From Auanema rhodensis (taxonomy: Eukaryota > Nematoda > Chromadorea > Rhabditida > Rhabditidae): a DNA stretch of 64,000 nucleotides. The position numbers and the translations under genes were made by a program. Numbering within the stretch: position 1 is the first letter of the stretch; the number at the start of each line of letters is the position of its first letter. Shown piece after piece: positions 1 to 10,530 of this stretch. The DNA lies in the NCBI GenBank assembly GCA_964057225.1, contig OZ059897.1:310001-374000 (forward strand), in the 5' to 3' direction. Below the pieces are notes generated by a model. That model saw only the letters and a program-made list of their open reading frames with translations, made no database searches and was not told the origin of the DNA.

Positions 1-102
1 GTACATGGAAACTCAACATACACTAATGCATCATTTTTCAAACGATCATAACTAATTTTTGTATTAAGCGTTTCTCAATGTAGTATAGTGCATTCGATGC
101 GG

Positions 103-153
103 ATTTTTAAGCTGCGTCGATCTGTGTTATCAGATTTGCGCTAGCTTAAAAAT
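103..153. repeat. 51-bp imperfect inverted repeat (stem-loop potential), one per monomer
   Basis: The left arm ATTTTTAAGCTGCG (103-116) pairs with CGC-T-AGCTTAAAAAT (139-153) over 14 bp with one bulged T at 142. Inside, ATCTG (120-124) pairs with CAGAT (131-135) around the six-base loop TGTTAT; between the two helices lies a 3 by 3 internal loop (117-119 against 136-138). The element recurs at the same phase in the array. Variants hit the arms without compensating changes on the other side: AGCGT for AGCTT, TTTTCAAACTG near 6770, ATCTC for ATCTG in the middle domain. That argues against selection on an RNA stem and leaves a DNA cruciform, a protein-binding dyad or chance. Confidence 0.75.
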
Positions 154-161
154 GCACCGAG

Positions 162-192
162 ATATCAACTGATATAAGTTCACACTTATATC
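162..192. repeat. Overlapping perfect inverted repeats (hairpin/cruciform candidate)
   Basis: GATATAAGT (171-179), spacer TCAC, and ACTTATATC (184-192) form a perfect 9-bp inverted repeat with a four-base loop. Overlapping it on the left, ATATCA (162-167), AC, TGATAT (170-175) is a second perfect dyad, so the two hairpins are mutually exclusive. The 171-192 dyad is intact in almost every copy I read; the exceptions are the two 353-bp monomers near 62655 and 63710, where the right arm reads ACATATATC. Function is unknown. Confidence 0.8.
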
Positions 193-220
193 CTCGATTT
201 TCACCCTGAAGGAATAATTT

Positions 221-237
221 TTTCGTTGAATAACATT
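221..237 (+). other. Weak CENP-B-box-like motif
   Basis: TTTCGTTGAATAACATT matches the 5' half of the mammalian CENP-B box consensus (YTTCGTTGGAARCGGGA), with eight consecutive matches at the start, but lacks the CGGG that is part of the core. It recurs in nearly every monomer; two copies near 4433 and 4783 read TTTTGTTG. Similar half-matches are frequent in AT-rich satellites, so function is doubtful. Confidence 0.2.
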
Positions 238-256
238 GTCCATCATCTTTGCCTTG

Positions 257-335
257 AAAAAAGGAATCTAAAAACATCTACTTTTTGCTAAATTATTTTG
301 AAATTTTTCGAAAAAATTTTTGTCAAAATGTTTTT
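257..335. other. Clustered A/T tracts with central TTTTTCGAAAAA palindrome (possible bent DNA)
   Basis: Runs of four to six A or T occur at 257-262, 270-274, 282-286, 296-299, 304-308, 311-316, 317-321, 325-328 and 331-335, spaced roughly 10-14 bp, around the perfect 12-bp palindrome TTTTTCGAAAAA at 304-315. Tracts in near-helical phase are known to curve DNA and are common in satellites; curvature here is inferred, not computed. The block is among the least variable in the monomer, with the ATTTCG, CAAACTG and T7 variants as exceptions. Confidence 0.55.
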
Positions 336-342
336 GGAAGCA

Positions 343-370
343 ATGTTGAGTGTACATGGAAACTCAACAT
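343..370. repeat. Inverted repeat spanning the monomer junction
   Basis: ATGTTGAGT (343-351) and ACTCAACAT (362-370) are a perfect 9-bp inverted pair around the 10-base spacer GTACATGGAA, at the junction of two adjacent units in the phase used here. In copies with GCATTG instead of GCAATG the outermost pair is lost (8-bp arms), so the commonest polymorphism of the array lies at the edge of this dyad. Confidence 0.75.
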
Positions 371-3300
371 ACACTAATGCATCATTTTTCAAACGATCAT
401 AACTAATTTTTGTATTAAGCGTTTCTCAATGTAGTATAGTGCATTCGATGCGGATTTTTAAGCTGCGTCGATCTGTGTTATCAGATTTGCGCTAGCTTAA
501 AAATGCACCGAGATATCAACTGATATAAGTTCACACTTATATCCTCGATTTTCACCCTGAAGAATTAATTTTTTCGTTGAATAACATTGTCCATCATCTT
601 TGCCTTGAAAAAAGGAATCTAAAAACATCTACTTTTTGCTAAATTATTTTGAAATTTTTCGAAAAAATTTTTGTCAAAATGTTTTTGGAAGCAATGTTGA
701 GTGTACATGGAAACTCAACATACACTAATGCATCATTTTTCAAACGATCATAACTAATTTTTGTATTAAGCGTTTCTCAATGTAGTATAGTGCATTCGAT
801 GCGGATTTTTAAGCTGCGTCGATCTGTGTTATCAGATTTGCGCTAGCTTAAAAATGCACCGAGATATCAACTGATATAAGTTCACACTTATATCCTCGAT
901 TTTCACCCTGAAGAATTAATTTTTTCGTTGAATAACATTGTCCATCGTCTTTGCCTTGAATAAAGGAATCTAAAAACATCTAGTTTTTGCTAAATTATTT
1001 TGAAATTTTTCGAAAAAATTTTTGTCAAAATGTTTTTGGAAGCAATGTTGAGTGTACATGGAAACTCAACATACACTAATGCATCATTTTTCAAACGATC
1101 ATAACTAATTTTTGTATTAAGCGTTTCTCAATATAATATAGTGCATTCGATGCGGATTTTTAAGCTGCGTCGATCTGTGTTATCAGATTTGCGCTAGCTT
1201 AAAAATGCACCGAGATATCAACTGATATAAGTTCACACTTATATCCTCGATTTTCACCCTGAAGAATTAATTTTTTCGTTGAATAACATTGTCCATCGTC
1301 TTTGCCTTGAAAAAAGAAATCTAAAAACATCTACTTTTTGCTAAATTATTTTGAAATTTTTCGAAAAAATTTTTGTCAAAATGTTTTTGGAAGCATTGTT
1401 GAGTGTACATGGAAACTCAACATACACTAATGCATCATTTTTCAAACGATCATAACTAATTTTTGTATTAAGCGTTTCTCAATGTAGTATAGTGCATTCG
1501 ATGCGGATTTTTAAGCTGCGTCGATCTGTGTTATCAGATTTGCGCTAGCTTAAAAATGCACCGAGATATCAACTGATATAAGTTCACACTTATATCCTCG
1601 ATTTTCACCCTGAAGAATTAATTTTTTCGTTGAATAACATTGTCCATCGTCTTTGCCTTGAATAAAAAAATCTAAAAACATCTACTTTTTGCTAAATTAT
1701 TTTGAAATTTTTCGAAAAAATTTTTGTCAAAATGTTTTTGGAAGCAATGTTGAGTGTACATGGAAACTCAACATACACTAATGCATCATTTTTCAAACGA
1801 TCATAACTAATTTTTGTATTAAGCGTTTCTCAATGTAGTATAGTGCATTCGATGCGGATTTTTAAGCTGCGTCGATCTGTGTTATCAGATTTGCGCTAGC
1901 TTAAAAATGCACCGAGATATCAACTGATATAAGTTCACACTTATATCCTCGATTTTCACCCTGAAGGAATAATTTTTTCGTTGAATAACATTGTCCATCA
2001 TCTTTGCCTTGAAAAAAGGAATCTAAAAACATCTACTTTTTGCTAAATTATTTTGAAATTTTTCGAAAAAATTTTTGTCAAAATGTTTTTGGAAGCAATG
2101 TTGAGTGTACATGGAAACTCAACATACACTAATGCATCATTTTTCAAACGATCATAACTAATTTTTGTATTAAGCGTTTCTCAATGTAGTATAGTGCATT
2201 CGATGCGGATTTTTAAGCTGCGTCGATCTGTGTTATCAGATTTGCGCTAGCTTAAAAATGCACCGAGATATCAACTGATATAAGTTCACACTTATATCCT
2301 CGATTTTCACCCTGAAGAATTAATTTTTTCGTTGAATAACATTGTCCATCGTCTTTGCCTTGAATAAAGGAATCTAAAAACATCTAGTTTTTGCTAAATT
2401 ATTTTGAAATTTTTCGAAAAAATTTTTGTCAAAATGTTTTTGGAAGCAATGTTGAGTGTACATGGAAACTCAACATACACTAATGCATCATTTTTCAAAC
2501 GATCATAACTAATTTTTGTATTAAGCGTTTCTCAATGTAGTATAGTGCATTCGATGCGGATTTTTAAGCTGCGTCGATCTGTGTTATCAGATTTGCGCTA
2601 GCTTAAAAATGCACCGAGATATCAACTGATATAAGTTCACACTTATATCCTCGATTTTCACCCTGAAGAATTAATTTTTTCGTTGAATAACATTGTCCAT
2701 CGTCTTTGCCTTGAATAAAGAAATCTAAAAACACCTACTTTTTGCTAAATTATTTTGAAATTTTTCGAAAAAATTTTTGTCAAAATGTTTTTGGAAGCAA
2801 TGTTGAGTGTACATGGAAACTCAACATACACTAATGCATCATTTTTCAAACGATCATAACTAATTTTTGTATTAAGCGTTTCTCAATGTAGTATAGTGCA
2901 TTCGATGCGGATTTTTAAGCTGCGTCGATCTGTGTTATCAGATTTGCGCTAGCTTAAAAATGCACCGAGATATCAACTGATATAAGTTCACACTTATATC
3001 CTCGATTTTCACCCTGAAGAATTAATTTTTTCGTTGAATAACATTGTCCATCGTCTTTGCCTTGAATAAAAAAATCTAAAAACATCTACTTTTTGCTAAA
3101 TTATTTTGAAATTTTTCGAAAAAATTTTTGTCAAAATGTTTTTGGAAGCAATGTTGAGTGTACATGGAAACTCAACATACACTAATGCATCATTTTTCAA
3201 ACGATCATAACTAATTTTTGTATTAAGCGTTTCTCAATGTAGTATAGTGCATTCGATGCGGATTTTTAAGCTGCGTCGATCTGTGTTATCAGATTTGCGC

Positions 3301-4914
3301 TAGCTTAAAAATGCACCGAGATATCAACTGATATAAGTTCACACTTATATCCTCGATTTTCACCCTGAAGAATTAATTTTTTCGTTGAATAACATTGTCC
3401 ATCGTCTTTGCCTTGAATAAAGGAATCTAAAAACATCTAGTTTTTGCTAAATTATTTTGAAATTTTTCGAAAAAATTTTTGTCAAAATGTTTTTGGAAGC
3501 AATGTTGAGTGTACATGGAAACTCAACATACACTAATGCATCATTTTTCAAACGATCATAACTAATTTTTGTATTAAGCGTTTCTCAATGTAGTATAGTG
3601 CATTCGATGCGGATTTTTAAGCTGCGTCGATCTGTGTTATCAGATTTGCGCTAGCTTAAAAATGCACCGAGATATCAACTGATATAAGTTCACACTTATA
3701 TCCTCGATTTTCACCCTGAAGAATTAATTTTTTCGTTGAATAACATTGTCCATCGTCTTTGCCTTGAATAAAGGAATCTAAAAACATCTACTTTTTGCTA
3801 AATTATTTTGAAATTTTTCGAAAAAATTTTTGTCAAAATGTTTTTGGAAGCAATGTTGAGTGTACATGGAAACTCAACATACACTAATGCATCATTTTTC
3901 AAACGATCATAACTAATTTTTGTATAAAGCGTTTCTCAATGTAGTATAGTGCATTCGATGCGGATTTTTAAGCTGCGTCGATCTGTGTTATCAGATTTGC
4001 GCTAGCTTAAAAATGCACCGAGATATCAACTGATATAAGTTCACACTTATATCCTCGATTTTCACCCTGAAGAATTAATTTTTTCGTTGAATAACATTGT
4101 CCATCGTCTTTGCCTTGAATAAAGGAATCTAAAAACACCTACTTTTTGCTAAATTATTTTGAAATTTTTCGAAAAAATTTTTGTCAAAATGTTTTTGGAA
4201 GCAATGTTGAGTGTACATGGAAACTCAACATACACTAATGCATCATTTTTCAAACGATCATAACTAATTTTTGTATTAAGCGTTTCTCAAAGTAGTATAG
4301 TGCATTCGATGCGGATTTTTAAGCTGCGTCGATCTGTGTTATCAGATTTGCGCTAGCTTAAAAATGCACCGAGATATCAACTGATATAAGTTCACACTTA
4401 TATCCTCGATTTTCACCCTGAAGAATTAATTTTTTTGTTGAATAACATTGTCCATCGTCTTTGCCTTGAAAAAAGGAATCTAAAAACATCTACTTTTTGC
4501 TAAATTATTTTGAAATTTTTTGAAAAAATTTTTGTCAAAATGTTTTTGGAAGCAATGTTGAGTGTACATGGAAACTCAACATACACTAATGCATCATTTT
4601 TCAAACGATCATAACTAATTTTTGTATAAAGCGTTTCTCAATGTAGTATAGTGCATTCGATGCGGATTTTCAAGCTGCGTCGATCTGTGTTATCAGATTT
4701 GCGCTAGCTTAAAAATGCACCGAGATATCAACTGATATAAGTTCACACTTATATCCTCGATTTTCACCCTGAAGAATTAATTTTTTTGTTGAAAAACATT
4801 GTCCATCTTGTTTGCCTTGAAAAAAGGAATCTAAAAACATCTACTTTTTGCTAAATTATTTTGAAATTTTTCGAAAAAATTTTTGTCAAAATGTTTTTGG
4901 AAGCAATGTTGAGT

Positions 4915-6318
4915 GTACATGGAAACTCAACATACACTAATGCATCATTTTTCAAACGATCATAACTAATTTTTGTATTAAGCGTTTCTCAATGTAGTAT
5001 AGTGCATTCAATGCGGATTTTTAAGCTGCGTCGATCTGTGTTATCAGATTTGCGCTAGCTTAAAAATGCACCGAGATATCAACTGATATAAGTTCACACT
5101 TATATCCTCGATTTTCACCCTGAAGAATTAATTTTTTCGTTGAATAACATTGTCCATCGTCTTTGCCTTGAATAAAGGAATCTGAAAACATCTAGTTTTT
5201 GCTAAATTATTTTGAAATTTTTCGAAAAAATTTTTGTCAAAATGTTTTTGGAAGCAATGTTGAGTGTACATGGAAACTCAACATACACTAATGCATCATT
5301 TTTCAAACGATCATAACTAATTTTTGTATTGAGCGTTTCTCAATGTAGTATAGTGCATTCGATGCGGATTTTTAAGCTGCGTCGATCTGTGTTATCAGAT
5401 TTGCGCTAGCTTAAAAATGCACCGAGATATCAACTGATATAAGTTCACACTTATATCCTCGATTTTCACCCTGAAGAATTAATTTTTTCGTTGAATAGCA
5501 TTGTCCATCGTCTTTGCCTTGAATAAAGGAATCTAAAAACACCTACTTTTTGCTAAATTATTTTGAAATTTTTCGAAAAAATTTTTGTCAAACTGTTTTT
5601 GGAAGCAATGTTGAGTGTACATGGAAACTCAACATACACTAATGCATCATTTTTCAAACGATCATAACTAATTTTTGTATTAAGCGTTTCTCAATGTAGT
5701 ATAGTGCATTCGATGCGGATTTTTAAGCTGCGTCGATCTGTGTTATCAGATTTGCGCTAGCTTAAAAATGCACCGAGATATCAACTGATATAAGTTCACA
5801 CTTATATCCTCGATTTTCACCCTGAAGGAATAATTTTTTCGTTGAATAACATTGTCCATCGTCTTTGCCTTGAATAAAGGAATCTGAAAACATCTAGTTT
5901 TTGCTAAATTATTTTGAAATTTTTCGAAAAAATTTTTGTCAAAATGTTTTTGGAAGCAATGTTGAGTGTACATGGAAACTCAACATACACTAATGCATCA
6001 TTTTTCAAACGATCATAACTAATTTTTGTATTGAGCGTTTCTCAATGTAGTATAGTGCATTCGATGCGGATTTTTAAGCTGCGTCGATCTGTGTTATCAG
6101 ATTTGCGCTAGCTTAAAAATGCACCGAGATATCAACTGATATAAGTTCACACTTATATCCTCGATTTTCACCCTGAAGAATTAATTTTTTCGTTGAATAG
6201 CATTGTCCATCGTCTTTGCCTTGAATAAAGGAATCTAAAAACACCTACTTTTTGCTAAATTATTTTGAAATTTTTCGAAAAAATTTTTGTCAAACTGTTT
6301 TTGGAAGCAATGTTGAGT
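4915..6318 (+). repeat. Dimer repeat, period 702 bp (monomers 15-16 and 17-18)
   Basis: Monomers 16 (5266-5616) and 18 (5968-6318) share the rare set TATTGAG, GAATAGCATT, ACACCTACT and CAAACTG. Monomers 15 and 17 share AATCTGAAAAC with CATCTAGT. Monomer 17 differs from 15 by GAAGGAAT in place of GAAGAATT. A recent two-unit duplication explains the pattern. Confidence 0.85.
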
Positions 6319-9300
6319 GTACATGGAAACTCAACATACACTAATGCATCATTTTTCAAACGATCATAACTAATTTTTGTATTAAGCGTTTCTCAATGTA
6401 GTATAGTGCATTCGATGCGGATTTTTAAGCTGCGTCGATCTGTGTTATCAGATTTGCGCTAGCTTAAAAATGCACCGAGATATCAACTGATATAAGTTCA
6501 CACTTATATCCTCGATTTTCACCCTGAAGGAATAATTTTTTCGTTGAATAACATTGTCCATCATCTTTGCCTTGAAAAAAGGAATCTAAAAACATCTACT
6601 TTTTGCTAAATTATTTTGAAATTTTTCGAAAAAATTTTTGTCAAAATGTTTTTGGAAGCAATGTTGAGTGTACATGGAAACTCAACATACACTAATGCAT
6701 CATTTTTCAAACGATCATAACTAATTTTTGTATCAAGCGTTTCTCAATGTAGTATAGTGCATTCGATGCGCATTTTCAAACTGCGTCGATCTGTGTTATC
6801 AGATTTGCGCTAGCTTAAAAATGCACCGAGATATCAACTGATATAAGTTCACACTTATATCCTCGATTTTCACCCTGAAGAATTAATTTTTTCGTTGAAT
6901 AACATTGTCCATCGTCTTTGCCTTGAATAAAGGAATCTAAAAACATCTACTTTTTGCTAAATTATTTTGAAATTTTTCGAAAAAATTTTTGTCAAAATGT
7001 TTTTGGAAGCAATGTTGAGTGTACATGGAAACTCAACATACACTAATGCATCATTTTTCAAACGATCATAACTAATTTTTGTATTAAGCGTTTCTCAATG
7101 TAGTATAGTGCATTCGATGCGGATTTTTAAGCTGCGTCGATCTGTGTTATCAGATTTGCGCTAGCTTAAAAATGCACCGAGATATCAACTGATATAAGTT
7201 CACACTTATATCCTCGATTTTCACCCTGAACAATTAATTTTTTCGTTGAATAACATTGTCCATCGTCTTTGCCTTGAATAAAGGAATCTAAAAACATCTA
7301 CTTTTGGCTAAATTATTTTGAAATTTTTCGAAAAAATTTTTGTCAAAATGTTTTTGGAAGCAATGTTGAGTGTACATGGAAACTCAACATACACTAATGC
7401 ATCATTTTTCAAACGATCATAACTAATTTTTGTATTGAGCGTTTCTCAATGTAGTATAGTGCATTCGATGCGGATTTTTAAGCTGCGTCGATCTGTGTTA
7501 TCAGATTTGCGCTAGCTTAAAAATGCACCGAGATATCAACTGATATAAGTTCACACTTATATCCTCGATTTTCACCCTGAAGAATTAATTTTTTCGTTGA
7601 ATAACATTGTCCATCGTCTTTGCCTTGAATAAAGGAATCTAAAAACACCTACTTTTTGCTAAATTATTTTGAAATTTTTCGAAAAAATTTTTGTCAAAAT
7701 GTTTTTGGAAGCAATGTTGAGTGTACATGGAAACTCAACATACACTAATGCATCATTTTTCAAACGATCATAACTAATTTTTGTATTAAGCGTTTTTCAA
7801 AGTAGTATAGTGCATTCGATGCGGATTTTCAAGCTGCGTCGATCTGTGTTATCAGATTTGCGCTAGCTTAAAAATGCACCGAGATATCAACTGATATAAG
7901 TTCACACTTATATCCTCGATTTTCACCCTGAAGAATTAATTTTTTCGTTGAATAACATTGTCCATCATCTTTGCCTTGAAAAAAGGAATCTAAAAACATC
8001 TACTTTTTGCTAAATTATTTTGAAATTTTTCGAAAAAATTTTTGTCAAAATGTTTTTGGAAGCAATGTTGAGTGTACATGGAAACTCAACATACACTAAT
8101 GCATCATTTTTCAAACGATCATAACTAATTTTTGTATTAAGCGTTTCTCAATGTAGTATAGTGCATTCGATGCGGATTTTTAAGCTGCGTCGATCTGTGT
8201 TATCAGATTTGCGCTAGCTTAAAAATGCACCGAGATATCAACTGATATAAGTTCACACTTATATCCTCGATTTTCACCCTGAAGAATTAATTTTTTCGTT
8301 GAATAACATTGTCCATCGTCTTTGCCTTGAATAAAGGAATCTAAAAACACCTACTTTTTGCTAAATTATTTTGAAATTTTTCGAAAAAATTTTTGTCAAA
8401 ATGTTTTTGGAAGCAATGTTGAGTGTACATGGAAACTCAACATACACTAATGCATCATTTTTCAAACGATCATAACTAATTTTTGTATTAAGCGTTTTTC
8501 AAAGTAGTATAGTGCATTCGATGCGGATTTTCAAGCTGCGTCGATCTGTGTTATCAGATTTGCGCTAGCTTAAAAATGCACCGAGATATCAACTGATATA
8601 AGTTCACACTTATATCCTCGATTTTCACCCTGAAGAATTAATTTTTTCGTTGAATAACATTGTCCATCATCTTTGCCTTGAAAAAAGGAATCTAAAAACA
8701 TCTACTTTTTGCTAAATTATTTTGAAATTTTTCGAAAAAATTTTTGTCAAAATGTTTTTGGAAGCAATGTTGAGTGTACATGGAAACTCAACATACACTA
8801 ATGCATCATTTTTCAAACGATCATAACTAATTTTTGTATTAAGCGTTTCTCAATGTAGTATAGTGCATTCGATGCGGATTTTTAAGCTGCGTCGATCTGT
8901 GTTATCAGATTTGCGCTAGCTTAAAAATGCACCGAGATATCAACTGATATAAGTTCACACTTATATCCTCGATTTTCACCCTGAAGAATTAATTTTTTCG
9001 TTGAATAACATTGTCCATCGTCTTTGCCTTGAATAAAGGAATCTAAAAACATCTAGTTTTTGCTAAATTATTTTGAAATTTTTCGAAAAAATTTTTGTCA
9101 AAATGTTTTTGGAAGCAATGTTGAGTGTACATGGAAACTCAACATACACTAATGCATCATTTTTCAAACGATCATAACTAATTTTTGTATTAAGCGTTTC
9201 TCAATGTAGTATAGTGCATTCGATGCGGATTTTTAAGCTGCGTCGATCTGTGTTATCAGATTTGCGCTAGCTTAAAAATGCACCGAGATATCAACTGATA

Positions 9301-10530
9301 TAAGTTCACACTTATATCCTCGATTTTCACCCTGAAGAATTAATTTTTTCGTTGAATAGCATTGTCCATCGTCTTTGCCTTGAATAAAGGAATCTAAAAA
9401 CACCTACTTTTTGCTAAATTATTTTGAAATTTTTCGAAAAAATTTTTGTCAAAATGTTTTTGGAAGCAATGTTGAGTGTACATGGAAACTCAACATACAC
9501 TAATGCATCATTTTTCAAACGATCATAACTAATTTTTGTATTAAGCGTTTCTCAATGTAGTATAGTGCATTCGATGCGGATTTTTAAGCTGCGTCGATCT
9601 GTGTTATCAGATTTGCGCTAGCTTAAAAATGCACCGAGATATCAACTGATATAAGTTCACACTTATATCCTCGATTTTCACCCTGAAGGAATAATTTTTT
9701 CGTTGAATAACATTGTCCATCATCTTTGCCTTGAAAAAAGGAATCTAAAAACATCTACTTTTTGCTAAATTATTTTGAAATTTTTCGAAAAAATTTTTGT
9801 CAAAATGTTTTTGGAAGCAATGTTGAGTGTACATGGAAACTCAACATACACTAATGCATCATTTTTCAAACGATCATAACTAATTTTTGTATCAAGCGTT
9901 TCTCAATGTAGTATAGTGCATTCGATGCGCATTTTCAAACTGCGTCGATCTGTGTTATCAGATTTGCGCTAGCTTAAAAATGCACCGAGATATCAACTGA
10001 TATAAGTTCACACTTATATCCTCGATTTTCACCCTGAAGAATTAATTTTTTCGTTGAATAACATTGTCCATCGTCTTTGCCTTGAATAAAGGAATCTAAA
10101 AACATCTACTTTTTGCTAAATTATTTTGAAATTTTTCGAAAAAATTTTTGTCAAAATGTTTTTGGAAGCAATGTTGAGTGTACATGGAAACTCAACATAC
10201 ACTAATGCATCATTTTTCAAACGATCATAACTAATTTTTGTATTAAGCGTTTCTCAATGTAGTATAGTGCATTCGATGCGGATTTTTAAGCTGCGTCGAT
10301 CTGTGTTATCAGATTTGCGCTAGCTTAAAAATGCACCGAGATATCAACTGATATAAGTTCACACTTATATCCTCGATTTTCACCCTGAACAATTAATTTT
10401 TTCGTTGAATAACATTGTCCATCGTCTTTGCCTTGAATAAAGGAATCTAAAAACATCTACTTTTGGCTAAATTATTTTGAAATTTTTCGAAAAAATTTTT
10501 GTCAAAATGTTTTTGGAAGCAATGTTGAGT
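6319..10530 (+). repeat. Nested 9-monomer repeat, period 3159 bp
   Basis: Monomers 19-21 (6319-7371) recur as 28-30 (9478-10530). The order is a GAAGGAAT/CATCATC unit, a TATCAAG unit with GCGCATTTTCAAAC, then a GAACAATT unit with TTTTGGCT. TATCAAGCG lies at 6731 and 9890, exactly nine units apart. In between, monomers 22-23 and 24-25 form a dimer repeat of an ACACCTACT unit followed by a unit with CGTTTTTCAAAG and TTTTCAAGC. The same arrangement recurs at about 14740-18951 in copy 2. Confidence 0.85.

Larger units (their letters stand above)
1..351 (+). repeat. Reference monomer with internal map (monomer 1)
   Basis: This copy defines the phase used here. Blocks that hardly vary across the array are about 1-60, 160-205, 218-243 and 300-341. 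Recurrent variable positions are 65-66 (TATTAAG, TATTGAG or TATCAAG), 70 (GCG or GCC), 74 and 79, 86 (1-bp deletion in some), 104-112, 124 (CTG to CTC), 146 (AGCTT or AGCGT), 154, 159 (CACCGAG or CACCAAG), 211-214 (GAAGGAAT, GAAGAATT or GAACAATT), 244-245 (CATCATC, CATCGTC or CATAGTC), 259, 262, 264, 277, 281, 286, 299, 328 and 343 (GCAATG or GCATTG). Structural elements are inverted repeats at 103-153, 162-175 and 171-192, the junction inverted repeat at 343-370, a TTTTTCGAAAAA palindrome at 304-315, and a cluster of A/T tracts at 257-335. NsiI-type (ATGCAT), NheI-type (GCTAGC) and EcoRV-type (GATATC) palindromes occur once per typical copy. Confidence 0.95.
1..5616 (+). repeat. Left block, monomers 1-16, loosely ordered variants
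   Basis: These 16 units mix the CATCATC with GAAAAAAGG type (monomers 1, 2, 6), the CATCTAGT type (3, 7, 10, 15) and the ACACCTACT type (8, 12, 16), with no fixed period. Private changes include AATATAATATAG near 1131, GTATAAAG near 3923 and 4625, TTTTTTTGTTG near 4430 and 4780, and CATCTTGTTTG near 4805. Monomer 14 (4564-4914) is among the most diverged in this part. Confidence 0.8.

Noticed and set aside
171-192. TATAAG in GATATAAG as a promoter element
   Set aside because: It is part of a perfect inverted repeat, no downstream gene exists, and AT-rich sequence contains such hexamers by chance.
206-212. CTGAAGA resembling the hammerhead ribozyme core in GAAGAATT units
   Set aside because: I found no properly placed GAAA with flanking helices, and GAAGGAATAAT units destroy the motif without apparent consequence.
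29-223. Possible ancient dimer: CATCATTTTTCAAACG near 29 against CCTCGATTTTCACCC near 192
   Set aside because: Only short patches match, at an offset of about 163 rather than half the monomer; AT-rich sequence gives such matches by chance.
5746-5973. 75-codon open frame on the - strand
   Set aside because: It is satellite sequence. The frame is open only because this monomer has AATCTGAAAAC (a - strand TAG becomes CAG) together with GAAGGAATAAT (no TAA). Other monomers have stops in this frame, and there is no sign of a gene.
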